Shown: positions 33,983-44,945, counted from the stretch's first letter. The stretch is DNA of 64,000 nucleotides from Stenopsyche tienmushanensis (GCA_008973525.1 WACJ01000285.1:1-64000), one strand, 5' to 3'. A program made the numbers and translations. The notes: a model not told the origin generated them from the sequence alone.

Positions 33983-34045
33983 TCCGGACAATTTTAGGTG
34001 CTACTATCCGTAATCCCGCAAAATTCGGGATTGACATTTTTATCT
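33983..34045 (+). repeat. Short repeat related to 22833-22895
   Basis: CCGGACAATTTTAGGTGCTA and ATCCCGCAAAATTCGGGATT. It sits between family H and family C copies. Confidence 0.6.
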
Positions 34046-34097
34046 AACAGAAATCATACACCTCACCAGCACGACAAAGGCTACCAAATCGAGACAT

Positions 34098-34455
34098 TTC
34101 CACCGAAATCTGGACGCTTGGAAACAGTGGCGTAACTACTAATTGGCGAGCTTGAGCGACGCCTAGGGAGAGTAACTGTCTAATCTATGTATACATATAT
34201 ACAGTACATATATGTATTTCAAATTGCTATATTAATCTTTCCCTACCGGTGATGTATTTACTACACCTCGACTCTAATAATGTGAATATCGATATGAAAT
34301 ATAATAGATACGGGGTTCAGAATTTTTGTATTCATCCGTAATATAATCACGAATAATATCAAAGTATTATAGTATGTAAGTATTCATCTGTAGCTACGGA
34401 AATAAATAATTTGTTGGGAAATCGGGAATTTTGCGAGTTATTATACGAAAATGTT
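34098..34455 (+). repeat. Family C repeat copy
   Basis: CAGTGGCGTAACTACTAATT at about 34125, CCCTACCGGTGATGTATTTA and the shared core to ATCGGGAATTTTGCGAG, then TTATACGAAAATG. Relative to 25.6 kb it lacks the TTAGTCCGTGTCTCAGC segment. The upstream GCTTGGAAA also matches, so the element may begin further left. Confidence 0.8.
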
Positions 34456-35364
34456 TTCAGGTATTTTCAATCTTTGTGGTCGAATTTTTTGCAATAGATT
34501 TTAGTCAGAGCTATTTTTTCTCACTATAAGAGCAACCATTTTTCGAACACTAAATGTAGTTACTTTTATATTTGCAAATGTATCTGTGTGATAAATTGAA
34601 GGCCCCCAAGCCGCGAGCTGAACCGCAAAGTGCCGTATCATTCGTTACATGGGTAATCCCAGGGCTCAACTCTAATGACAACATTGCAGTTGAAATACTC
34701 GAGCAAAAACTCTTCGGATAAGAGATTAAAAATGGCTAAAAAGCTTCACCAATCGATATGCATTATTATTAGAAAATGTATAAGCAATTTTTCAAGACAA
34801 ATATAATGTAAGTAGTAATTGGCAATCAATATAGAAAAATAATGTTCAGCACAAACTTCGAATGGGAATGGTTTATTTCAATTGCTTTCTGGAGATCTTA
34901 GCTTAGATAGCAATTTTGCCAATGGAGAAAAATACCTCTGAAACGCGACTGCGAAACATAGCTTTTGTAGTGCAATAGTCATCTAAAAGCATGTAGGAAA
35001 GAATGCATCAAAAAGGACTAGACAATCATAAAATAAGGAAAAGAGTGATGGATTCATTTACAAAGGCAGACGGATATTACAGCGCATCGACCCTCATTCC
35101 TGGGATTAAACCCAAAGGACTTTTAAGCCAGTCATTATAAATTCAGCATAAGAAAACTACGCTTAATATATCAATAGCTGCGTTCATCAATGCACTCATT
35201 CATGTGCCAGACGCGCCTTTCGCCGAGGAGATATTGTTTGTAAAAAAAACCACTTTGAGAACTCATTCATCCATTTTGTGAATATACAATTTAATATTTT
35301 TTTTTTTAAATTGACCGATTTTAATTTTATTTCATCGAACTTAATTATTAAAGATCACAATGTT
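34456..35364. other. Intergenic, nothing recognised
   Basis: Mixed AT-rich sequence between a family C copy and candidate exon B. Confidence 0.5.
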
Positions 35365-35631
35365 TTAATTGTTTCCTTTTCTTTTTGAAGATTCCGAGGT
35401 ACAGAGGTAAAATACGAAATTCCGTCGTATGCTGCGAGTCTGTATCGAGACTGCGGAGCCCCATCGATGCTTAGTGCCATCGCTAAGATGAGAGGCGCAC
35501 GGGCGCGTCCGGCCTTCGATTATACTCCGCAACTCGAGATAACACTCATGGTGGGCTGCATAAGGCATCCACGACGAAGATTGCTGCCCCCAGAAGACGA
35601 GATAAATTATACCGATTGTTAATTTAAACAT
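35365..35631 (-). other. Candidate host exon B, minus strand
   Basis: An 88-codon frame from an ATG at 35631. It could be a secreted peptide start (MFKLTIGIIYLVFWGQQSSS, hydrophobic then polar). Alternatively CTTCTGGGGGCAG is a 3' splice site and only SSWMPYAAHHECYLELRSII, then EGRTRPCASHLSDGTKHRWG is exonic, ending near a GTATTT. About half G+C against an AT-rich background. Product not recognised. It lies about 90 bp downstream of candidate exon A on the same strand. Confidence 0.3.
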
Positions 35632-35716
35632 CGATTGTGAAAGGGTTTCATTTGAATGCAGAAATTAATTAAGTGAAAAAAAAAATTATTCTACTCACAA
35701 GAAATTTGTTTGCTTG

Positions 35717-35912
35717 AAGCTTACGATAGTTTGACAATTCTGTATCATGAATTGATTATGCTGACAATCAAAGCGTTTAGAGTTAATTGATATCAGATTG
35801 GTTATCTCAATCTGCATTTCAATTGGCACTATCGGTGAGCTGGTGAGCTTGTCGAGGATGTATACGTCTGGATCTGCCGATGTAGTACGCTCCAACAGTG
35901 CCCTGTAGGAAC
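35717..35912 (-). other. Candidate host exon A, minus strand
   Basis: A 3' splice-like sequence (pyrimidine-rich, ...TTCCTACAG) precedes GGCACTGTTGGAGCG, and the frame reads LLERTTSADPDVYILDKLTS followed by SPIVPIEMQIEITNLISINS. It closes at a GTAAGC donor-like site. G+C content and codon usage look more coding-like than the surroundings. I do not recognise the protein. The first codon of the open frame is TTG, so it is not a start; the exon reading depends on splicing. Confidence 0.3.
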
Positions 35913-36197
35913 CTGTCTATGTGATGATGGGACTCAGATGGAGACGGTTTTTATTTTAATATTCCCTTGGAAGCAATAACGAGAAACGCTAACAGATCGG
36001 GACGCGCATATTTTTAAAATGATGATGTAATGCATTTAGATTTTTTCGAACGATATTGACATCGTGATTGGTGGTAAAAAAAATTCAAATACTAGGAGCT
36101 ATCCTCACGGGAGAAAAACTTAATGAGTCTACTGGATTCATTGCGGCAATTGATATGTTCTAATAAATCATTTTAAGCAACAAATCCGTTCCAAAAC

Positions 36198-36380
36198 ATA
36201 GGTCCGTTCTTCTTTCGGTTCATGATGTAGCCGGACGGATGGATGGGAATGGACAAGCGTCGGACAGGAAGACTCTCTTCACACACAGAGAGAGAAAGAG
36301 ATATGGCTGCGGGAAGGACGTCCTCCCGCAGCCAAGGCTACACACAAATTGTTCCTAAAAAGAGACGGAAGATATCGCGT
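36198..36380 (-). mobile_element. Family A LTR fragment with best-preserved hairpin
   Basis: Carries GGTCCGTTCTTC, the GACAAGCGTCGGACAGG block and a hairpin at 36306-36334 whose arms GGCTGCGGG and CCCGCAGCC are perfect. U3 is joined after a deletion to GAGACGGAAGATATCGCG. Confidence 0.87.
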
Positions 36381-37176
36381 TCATTATATTTGAGAAAAGC
36401 TATATAAATTCAAGCTATTTAGACGTTTACTATTTTTATGTGCACCGAGAAAACTTTATTGACACATTTCCATGCTAAACCGAAGACTAGACCTCCGCAG
36501 AATGTTAATAAGATTACAAAAGCATTCCTTGGAAGACAATGATGGATGGCGCGGTCCATTTAAATTCCCCTTTTAAAGTCACCTCCGTGTCGACGGGTCT
36601 TAATGAATTGTTTTGTTTGTCTATCGAATCCCACTTATAGGAATACTACCCGGTGAAAGCTTTAAAAATTCACGAATTCACCCGTTTTAAAACTGAAGCA
36701 CTTCCCAAAAAATATAGCAGGCAGCTGAAACCCAGTGCTAGTTCGGCATTTCCATTTCAGCGCTTGTTAAAAGATTTCCCACAAACTGATAATTCAATAA
36801 CATAGCTGTAAATCCTCGTAGATTTTAAAGCGTCCTTGAAGAATTAATTTCATACTGAGCAACTCGACGTTTGAAAAATATTTTCCTGTTTTCTTAAATT
36901 CATGCATCTGTATATTTTGAACGTGTTATTCTATTTCAAGAGATTTCCATAAATAAATATGCAACGTATCGTTGCATATCCAATTATGGACGTGCTGTAG
37001 CTGATCCTTCAATGGTTCTTCTGTGCTTGATGCTCTTCAATATTCTTGAGCATCGATAATATTTTTATCATAATATCGACATATGTCATGTGAACACATT
37101 CAATTTACTTGCAATAACAAAATTTAATACTTACAATATATATTAAATAAAAGAAGTGATAGGTTAGACATTTTTT
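36381..37176. other. Intergenic, one small hairpin
   Basis: Apart from the 36957-36979 hairpin nothing is recognised. Confidence 0.5.
36957..36979. repeat. Short perfect hairpin
   Basis: Arms ATATGCAACG and CGTTGCATAT with a 3-base loop. No poly-T follows, and no gene context suggests a terminator. Confidence 0.6.
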
Positions 37177-37338
37177 AGTCCACGCGCAAGAAATGATCGA
37201 TCCGGTATGCAGGTGTAATGTTTCCGCAGGGCCACAAGAGATGGCGCTGTTAAAATAACACATTGCGCCTGAAGAGAGATGGAAGATGTCGCTGTTAACA
37301 GCGCTACTACGTGGGGATGGTAAATAGCTCACGCTACG
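37177..37338 (-). mobile_element. Family A LTR, U3 half, minus strand
   Basis: CCACGCGCAAGAAATGATCG through GCCACAAGAGATGGCGCTG and GCTGTTAACAGCGCTACTAC to ...CACGCTACG, the U3 terminus. It lies head-to-head with the plus-strand copy 50-60 bp away. Confidence 0.9.
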
Positions 37339-37397
37339 CTAAAAACGCACTCATCTGTGGTGCAGAATTTTAAAAATGAAAGCGGTTGTATTTGCAT

Positions 37398-37767
37398 TGC
37401 AATGGCGACATCTTCCGTCTCTCTCTAGGTACAATATGGCGCTGCAGGGAAATTGTGCCTGCAATACCGGTTGCCGGTTGGATGGTGATGCACAGGAGGT
37501 AAAACGTCCGAAGGTTCGACAGTTAGTCTTTGCTGCGGGAAGACATCCTTCCCGCAGCCAGATATCTCTATCTCGTATTGAATAATGAGCTATCTAGAAA
37601 AGAGAGTCTTTCTGTTTGACGCCCGTTCATCCTCATCCATAGATCTGGCTACATTATGACCCGAAATAAAAAGCACTCATGCGTTAGTGCGACCATCCGG
37701 ACGAGCACGTGGGAGCGGGGAGCATCCCGTGATTTTACTCCGCGAGCGCCCCCGCTCCTACATTACA
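37398..37767 (+). mobile_element. Family A LTR with exact 3' end
   Basis: From CATTGCAATGGCGACATCTT through the hairpin (CTGCGGGAAGACATCC...), AATAATGAGC, the TTTGACGCCC block, GTGCGACCATCCGGACGAGC, and GAGCGCCCCCGCTCC to the terminal ATTACA. With the following primer site it fixes the 3' LTR boundary. Confidence 0.93.
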
Positions 37768-37768
37768 C

Positions 37769-37783
37769 TGGTGTCAGAAGTGG
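37769..37783 (+). promoter_or_regulatory. tRNA-Leu primer-binding site
   Basis: TGGTGTCAGAAGTGG, fifteen bases complementary to the 3' end of animal tRNA-Leu (CCACTTCTGACACCA), starting one base after the LTR terminus. After it the sequence becomes AT-rich with no gag-like frame. Confidence 0.9.
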
Positions 37784-38423
37784 ACAATATTATTTCGCGC
37801 ATCAAAAATATTGTTACAAATTTTATTTTATACAAAAAAAATTGGTTACTCAAATTTCTTAAGAAATGAGAATTCTCGATTTTGCATATTTTTCGAGAAA
37901 TTCTCGAGAAGAATCACTATATATTTATATTATTCAATGTTACTATCACTAGAAATTATAATATTAGCAATTCTTCTTTTTTTGACTAAATGTCATCACC
38001 ACTATTGCTTTCGATTACAGATTTATTTTAAAAACAACAAAAAATGAACAAAGGGCAGGGCGTTTTGATAGTTTTAATTAATCTAATATCCTATAAGGCT
38101 TAAAAAAGTGCAAAAAGTATAATCAGAAAGATAAAAGCGCTGAAGCAAGCAAGAGACAGTGTTTTTTTTTTCTTTTTTTAAATCCATGTTTTAACATCTA
38201 AATGATTATCAAAGTGCATTGAAGCTAAATATTGTAGCTTTTAAACTCTTTTATCAAAAATCTTCCAAAACAAACAGTGTCTTAATGAAAAGTCATATAT
38301 GAGAAGATTTTTAAGACATTTTCGTCAGGATATTTTTGAGCGCGTCTTTAGTATAATATCTGAGAGATGCACCTGTGCGTCTTTAACGTTTTGAGTAGTG
38401 AGCTAATTTTAAATAATTGGGAA
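37784..38423. other. Sequence downstream of a primer site, no gag found
   Basis: The position where a retroelement leader and gag should follow contains AT-rich DNA with frames under 80 codons and no gag motif. Confidence 0.5.
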
Positions 38424-38529
38424 TTAACTATTTATTCCACACGAGATCTGGCTGCAGGAAGGACGACTTCCCGCAGCCAAGGCTAACAACAGCACTATTG
38501 CTTGAGAATGTTAAATTACCCACTCTACA
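38424..38529 (-). mobile_element. Miniature family A LTR
   Basis: ACTATTTATTCCACACGAG, the hairpin (CTGCAGGAAGGACGACTTCC), then directly CAGCACTATTGC and ...CCCACTCTACA, the U3 terminus. Most of U3 and all of U5 are deleted. Confidence 0.85.
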
Positions 38530-40194
38530 TCATCATAAACTTAATTAACCCGTACAAATCCATTTATCTGTTAGAACTATCGCAGCGTGTATGAAGCTTG
38601 TACATAAATAAATAAACACTGCCGGTAGCACACAATATTCTGTAATTTTTTCAAGTAAACATAAACGATACACTTGGAATCTATTTATTATTTCATATTC
38701 ATATTAGTTGATAAATTGCGTTAACGATCTATACAATCAAACGATCTACGCAAGATACTCTCTCCGTCTCTGTCTGTCTTCATGCACAACGTGTGAGAAT
38801 GGTCTTTTTGAAATTTTGAACTCTGTGTCTTAGCTCTTTAAGGTGTTAATCATGTGATTCATTGGCTTAAAAAAAAGGGTCTAACATGATAATTACAATT
38901 GCGCCCCGCGTCAGGCATAAAATAATGATATTCAGACCACACTGACATTCAATCGGTCAAAATTTAACTGTCCAAAGTTTGAGGGACGTTGATCTATCCG
39001 TATGCCTCACATTGTAGGCAGATTGTAAAATGAAAGGTTCGCATTGAGCAGTTATATTCAACAGTGACGGATTGTGCATTGCCAATCTAAGTATTCGTTC
39101 TAGCAATCTATTGGTCTTCAGTATTTAGATAGTGAAGATTCATTTGAAATGCAGATGTTTCCGTTTACATTGCTTCAGACTCCGGGGCCCGTTCATCAAA
39201 TCCTCCCTATCTTCTCATTCCCATTACCTAGCGCTTCTACTCCTTCCTGCAAAATACACAGACCTCCTGGGAATAATTTTACACTGATTACGACAGACAT
39301 ACTGAACCCGTCGTCGGGGGTGTTTTTAAGGACGATTAGTCTTTAAGTTTTTAGACGAGAGAATCGATTCATTTGGCACGGACAAAATCTTGCATTCAAT
39401 TTTTATTATTTTTTGCACATCGAATCAAGCGATTTACCTTAAGATATTCTTTTATTCTTAGTGAGCAGATTAAATTTAAACATTCCAGCAATTAATTCTA
39501 AAAATGTGATCTTAAGCTTTGCTGAAAAAAAAACATTCTGTCATAGTGTTCTGAAATCGATGCATTAATAACGAACTTGAATGCCTATCATACATCTTTT
39601 ATCGTATGCTTAATAATTCAAAAGTAATTGAAAAGTTTCAAGTACCTCATGTGGCTAAACAGTAGTGAATAGTTTTATTCTTAAACCGATTATCTTAACT
39701 AAATTCAAACTTGTATAATACTAGGGAGAACCCGACATATGTTACAATGAAATAAAGTGTTTGTGTTTTAATTCAATTTATTGGAATAATTTTATGTATT
39801 TTTAATTACAATGATAAACGGGTATATGAATGCTCTTAGTAATTATTTGAGAGGTACATTAAGATCTCAAATGTACATCTTACCGATATTTCGAATCTCC
39901 TGTTGGACTCATGGACGCGGAATAACTGCCGGGGTCTTGGTGATGCTCCTCGTGAGCATCCATTAGTTAATTATTGGTGCTTTAATTTTTGATAAAATTG
40001 AAAAGGTCACTTTTTGCATTTTATCACGCTGATACGCGTACCACAAATTGAAAACCACTGTTTTATTTAAATATACCGATACAGTAAGCTCTTTTGTAGG
40101 CACCACTAATATTTCGTTACCACATTACCGCCGCACGGCATTCAGCAGTCAGGCAGTCAACCGAAAACAAGTACATAACAAGTAGACGCCTGCT
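38530..40194. other. Intergenic, nothing firm
   Basis: A 65-codon frame at 39149-39346 is Pro/Ser-rich and unrecognised. A small hairpin GATGCTC-CTCGT-GAGCATC lies at 39942-39960. Confidence 0.4.
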
Positions 40195-40440
40195 ATGCTT
40201 TGCTAACCTTAGCAACTACCAGACCGATAAGCGCCAAAATGGTGCATCCGTTAAACGTCTCGCAAAACGTATTCCGCACACAAACAATGATTGTGTTCAT
40301 TTAAAAACCTTTTTAAATACACGTCCAATAAATCACCAAAGTTTTATTATAATCGAATGAATGATAAAGGATCGTATCTGGAACAAACATCGCGTTGTAC
40401 GCCGACACGCATTAATTTTTAAATATATAGATATAAAAAC
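40195..40440 (+). repeat. Family E dispersed repeat, diverged
   Basis: GCGCCAAAATGGTGCATCCG, AAACGTCTCGCAAAACG, AAGTTTTATTATAATCGAAT and GGAACAAACATCGCG. It may extend left to 39718 (ACTAGGGAGAACCCGACATA), but that could not be confirmed from a second copy. Confidence 0.6.
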
Positions 40441-40734
40441 AGATATGATGGTGCAAAAAATATCAATCAATATAGATAAGATGCAAAAAGTCGATCACTG
40501 ATAACAGACTGAATATTTTCATTTAACTTATAGCTGTTCAAAAGCAAAATCGATCATAGATAGAATTTTATTGAAAAGTAAATTTATATTTTTGGTGCAA
40601 TTCAAAAATATTCATTTATAGGGAGCTTTTAGGGAGTCCATATGAACGTTCGGAATTAGTAGGTGAGAATTAAAATGCCATAACTTTATTCATATACAAT
40701 CGAAATATTCTCCATTGGCTTCAATCACCTTCTG

Positions 40735-41075
40735 TCAATGAAAAACTTAATTACACTCAAACTTCTTTTTGTGCGATTTCGAAGTTATGCAGTTTTTTTT
40801 AAATTCATAAAGAGTACATATTGAGATATTTTGGATAAAACAGAAGATAAATCATCAACACTTACCGATATTTGGAAAAAAATTATAATTTCCTTTTTTT
40901 TTTTTTTACTAACTTTTTTTATGCGATTTTGGATATATTTTATATAGCTCTTTCAAAGTTATGCGGTTTCTAAAATCCATTGAACGCATCTTCACTTTTT
41001 CTATGTAAGTCATAGCTTTTTTATGCGATTTTCTGCTGAACGCATCTACCGCACAAAAAAAATTAAGTGTACTTA
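40735..41075 (+). repeat. Family D repeat
   Basis: TTTTTGTGCGATTTCGAAGT, TTTTATATAGCTCTTTCAAA, GTTATGCGGTTTCTAAAATC and GAACGCATCTACCGCAC are shared in order with 49.46-50.13 and 54.28-54.86 kb. AT-rich, non-coding. Confidence 0.78.
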
Positions 41076-41516
41076 CTCCATCAATTCAATCAAGTGTTGT
41101 ATTGGATCGTTCCATATCTATTTATTAAAATTGTCTATCTAATTTTTCAGTTATTAATTCAAATTGAATTACTGAATTTTCAACAGTCATTAAAAGTCGT
41201 TATAATAATGATAATTAACTAGTAGCGAAAATTCATATTCAAATAATCATGTTCTAACTTTATTACTTATGTAAAGCAATGGGAAATGACCAAAAAAATA
41301 TCCTTTCTTTAGTAAAATTGATCAACAGTGTTGAATGCTTTATTAAGGTCAATGTCGAGGAGCAGTTTTGAATAAATTCGCTTCGGTGTTCATAAAAATA
41401 TATTCTGAATTATATGTAGAATCCAAAATCGTTTTTTTTTGCTTGAGCGTTTTTGAGGATTAGTCAAAAAGTATCGGCCAATCTCGAATATTCATACTTG
41501 AGTATACAATAAAATC

Positions 41517-42000
41517 TGAAAAAAATCGGGAAGGTGTGGAGACAAGGAAGATGGGTGCCGCACGAACTAAGCGAAGAAAACCGTATTAATGCATGCGAAC
41601 AACTTTTAAAAATTGAGCCCGAAACGCCATTTTTATGCGATTTAATAACTGGAAATGAGAAATGGGTTTTTTGCTCTAATTATGGTCTCAAAAATTAATT
41701 ACTATCGAAGGGTCAGATAGCAAAACCGATCCCTGAGCCCGGTTTTTACAGCGTTTTAAATTTTATTTTAAGTGTTTTACAGCATGATAGTGCTAATGGA
41801 TAGAAGACAATTCGACATCCATCTTATTCTCCAGACATAGCTCTGTCGGATTTTCATTTTTTTGGATCGATGCAGCATTGGATGGGAAACATACAAAACA
41901 AACGATGAAGTAAAAAATTGACTTTTAGAATATTTTCGTTCAAAATCCGTGATATTTTTTCATTGCCTTTAAATGGAAAATTACAACATCGCCTTTTTAA
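41517..42000 (+). pseudogene. Mariner transposase pseudogene
   Basis: Reads KIGKVWRQGRWVPHELSEEN and EPETPFLCDLITGNEKW. The first catalytic aspartate of the GDEKW motif is N here, so catalysis would be lost even without the stops that follow. Later remnants (CATCTTATTCTCCAGACATA, TTTTTGGATCGATGCAGCAT) correspond to the SPDIAPSDFH-like region. Closely related to the 12.5-kb copy. No clear terminal inverted repeats. Confidence 0.85.
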
Positions 42001-42916
42001 AATCGCCTAAGGAGATTGAATTGATATGAGATCTTGAGGGGAAAAATAACATCATCATGTGATGATAACTATATAAATGATGATTACATAATATAAATAA
42101 TAAATATCTAGGAAATTGTAGGATTCTTCAGTCTTAATTTTAGAATTCGACCATTGTCAGAGCCCAGCATCGACACACAGTGTTCAACTCCAAACGAAAA
42201 GCTCTAAAGTTGTACGGCTCTACCGTAAAGTTCAACAAACGAGATTGGCCATTTATTTTCGTCGTTAATGAATGAATGAAGTGCGTACGTGATTGTGGGC
42301 TTTAGCCGTTTCTGCGGCGCAAACACTTTTTGTATAATCGGATTTGTATAATTATTGCGTTGGGTCCCTTCTACGCCTGGCATGTCAATATCCCCTTTTT
42401 ATAAGGGCAATATATTACCTGCAGGGGACAAAATCAGTACATTTTCATAGTACAATATCCCTTAGGTTTTATGGTCTGGGCCCACCTCCACCCCGGGTGC
42501 ACCCCTTCTAGGGACCCAATTCGTAGCAACAACCGAGTTTTATTCATTCTGCTTGGGCGGCGATTGTCAACCTACGCTACAGGTTCCATTATTGTGCAAA
42601 CGTCTTCATTCAGGATTCATTTAACAAAGTAATAGGCGTAAACTGACCGAAATATGTACATTACATAAATAGATACGCATACATTTCATGCCAAGATTAA
42701 ATACGATTCGCTTTATTCTTAATCGTTTATATTTCGATTTAAAAACGACCTATGCGTATTAAATATTAATTATTTTGGCATCAAATAATGAAGTTTTAAG
42801 CTGTGTTCAAATATTATTGATGATGTACCACGCACTATTAAAAATGAATCAACAAAAGGCTACCAAATTTAAACCTTTTGGCAGCAAATATGCTACATGG
42901 TGCGGTAGGAAATTCG
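42001..42916. other. Intergenic next to the second LTR
   Basis: No coding remnant of a retroelement was found on the minus strand downstream of its primer site. Confidence 0.45.
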
Positions 42917-42930
42917 CACTTCTGACACCA
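42917..42930 (-). promoter_or_regulatory. tRNA-Leu primer-binding site of the second LTR
   Basis: TGGTGTCAGAAGTG on the minus strand, complementary to the 3' end of tRNA-Leu, one base after an LTR-like ...TTACA end. Confidence 0.75.
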
Positions 42931-42931
42931 G

Positions 42932-43150
42932 TGTAACAGGCGGCAAGCGGTGGCTTCCTTCCCGCAGATTTTCGGGCGGTTGCCGGTCCGTTCCTTATCG
43001 GACGTGTCGCGAGCTGACACATCCGATAAGACAGAATTTACAAAGTATGCGCGCACTCGCTCTCTCCTTGCAGATTACCTCCTGCTCTTTCTCGTGAGCA
43101 GAACTCAACTGCCGCGTTGCGCACGCACACTTTCCTTATCACCAGTTTTT
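42932..43150 (-). mobile_element. Second LTR type with tRNA-Leu primer site
   Basis: On the minus strand a G+C-rich stretch ends ...GCCGCCTGTTACA and is followed, after one base, by TGGTGTCAGAAGTG at 42917-42930, the same primer site as family A. The LTR body is unlike family A and has a strong hairpin. Its upstream boundary is not clear; 43150 is where the G+C-rich sequence ends. Confidence 0.65.
42994..43030. repeat. Inverted repeat (hairpin) in the second LTR
   Basis: Arms CTTATCGGACGTGTC and its complement (GACACATCCGATAAG) differ at one position and enclose a loop of about 7 bases. Confidence 0.8.
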
Positions 43151-43707
43151 AATTAATATATTTTTAAAAAAAATGTCAATAGGGTTCTTGGATGGTCGTT
43201 GTAAGCTAGGAATTTAGATTTTTCGGAAGATAGTCCCGCAAGGAGATGAGGCATCCAGTGAGGACGTATTCTCACAAAAGATGGCCAAAACCAGGCATTC
43301 TTTTCATCAATTTTTTCATGTAGAGGATGTAAAAAAACTTTTCAATCAGGGAGATCGCAAAATTGACTGCCAAGCCCGCTCGATGTTTTCGGGTGTTCTG
43401 ATGGTTCTTAAACCACCAGCTTTCTGCACATCGCTGGTTTTCTTATAGCTGTCCACCTATAAAAAATAACCGATTTCCGATTTCTGAATGCACTCAATCA
43501 TCCAATGCATAATAGTTACTATATCTACATGAAAGAAGACATTAGATCCTGCTTTTATGATTTTTTTTATTTATTTTAAAATAAACTATATAAGTACTGT
43601 TGATTTTTAATCCTCGCCAATAGTACAGCGACAAGCAAATACAACAGATCCGCGGTAATTCGGCCCCCATCCCAATACAAGTATATTATACATATAGAAT
43701 AAAGCTT
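43151..43707. other. Intergenic, nothing recognised
   Basis: AT-rich with no frame over 60 codons. Confidence 0.5.
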
Positions 43708-43992
43708 TGTGGCGTAGGCATTTTATCATCCCAACGTAGAAGCGCTGTTAATTTGAGCAGATTTAATTCGCCAGATTAACACCGACATCTTCCGTCTCTC
43801 TTCAGATGCAATGTGTTATTTTAACAGCGCCATCTCTTGTGACCCTACGGAGACATTGCACCTGCATAGCGACGGATCGCATCTTGCGCGTTCACCGCTG
43901 CCGATTGGGTAGTGACAAGCAGGAGGCGAGAGTTGGAGGAGTCATCGATTAGCCTTGACTGCGGGAAGTCGTCCTTCCTGCAGCCAGATCCT
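43708..43992 (+). mobile_element. Family A LTR, U3 half
   Basis: Starts TGGCGTAGGCATTTTATCATC and keeps AGCGCTGTTAATTTGAGCAG, CATCTTCCGTCTCTCTTCAG and GCGCCATCTCTTGTGACCC to the hairpin (CTGCGGGAAGTCGTCCTTCC). It ends in CAGATCCTGCAG. Confidence 0.9.
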
Positions 43993-44049
43993 GCAGAAGA
44001 TAGTTATCTCATAATTTTCATAATTTTTCGGATCACAAATACGCCTTTT

Positions 44050-44304
44050 CAAATCGGACTACAAGGGATCGGGAGTAGCACTCGATAGTCCGACAAATTG
44101 AACAATCCAACACCAACGACACTTTACATTGTATGTAAAAATTCCAATTACTATGTATACACAAAAAGCAGTCATAAAAAATATGTATGATTTTTTAAAA
44201 AGTTCCGGACTACAAGGGGTCGGGGGAAGTAATGTATAGTCCGACAAATTGGATAATCCGACACTGCTTTGAAAAACGTTTGTCGGATTACCGCGGGTCT
44301 GTTG
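44050..44304 (-). mobile_element. Pogo/Tigger-like end with duplicated block
   Basis: Read on the minus strand it begins CAACAGACCCGCGGTAATCC next to TA, a form common at pogo/Tigger ends. Inside, a block of about 65 bp (CGGACTACAAGGG...TAGTCCGACAAATTG) occurs twice, at 44055-44120 and 44208-44274. The other terminus was not found. Confidence 0.55.
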
Positions 44305-44704
44305 TAATCCATGGCGCCAGACAGTTAGATGTTCAAAATAATTTTGATACAACAATAATACTATTTTTCTTTTTAAAAAAAATATGCAAATTCTGTGTAT
44401 AATATCATATTTGCATATCTATTTAAAAGCTAGCAATACATCTTGTGTGTATACATGTCTACTAAATGTTGCTCGACGCTTGAAGGTTTCATAGCTGTTC
44501 TTCTATATTAGGTCAATAAATTAAAGCTCGGATCACCATCAATATCCATAAAAAATATTCTCATAAATTTTACCGTTGCGGCCCATCGAAAAAAGTAAGT
44601 ACCGCAGAAGGCTCTATTAAGCAAAAATATGGCTGCACGTATATGTACGTCAATCGAACGTCCCTTGGAACGGTCGTATGCAAAATGAACTCAGTTATCT
44701 GGAA

Positions 44705-44945
44705 AGATTAGCAAGAGATGGAGCGTAGCCCGCGGACCCCCTTTGCGCCTCACTGGTGTGCGATGGCGCACTTATGGATTCCGGGCATGCGGCCCCACGT
44801 TTACTGCCGAATGCGAATCGTTTGTGTATTCAGAGCACGCTGAGTCCTAACAATCTCCGGTGTGTTTCGGGCGAGGCCGCTTGCTCGGGGCGGCTCCTTC
44901 AAGAACCTGCGCTACACGCCGGAAATACCTTCCCACCTTTCAAAC
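44705..44945. other. CpG-rich island without recognised gene
   Basis: About 240 bp with many CG dinucleotides (GTAGCCCGCGGACCCCC, CGATGGCGCACTTATGG, GAGGCCGCTTGCTCGGGGCG). A 68-codon frame lies inside but is not recognised. It could be an LTR or LINE remnant, or a promoter. Confidence 0.35.

Noticed and set aside
39942..39960. Hairpin GATGCTC-CTCGT-GAGCATC as a Helitron 3' end
   Set aside because: The required CTRR terminus is not at the right place and no matching 5' end was found.
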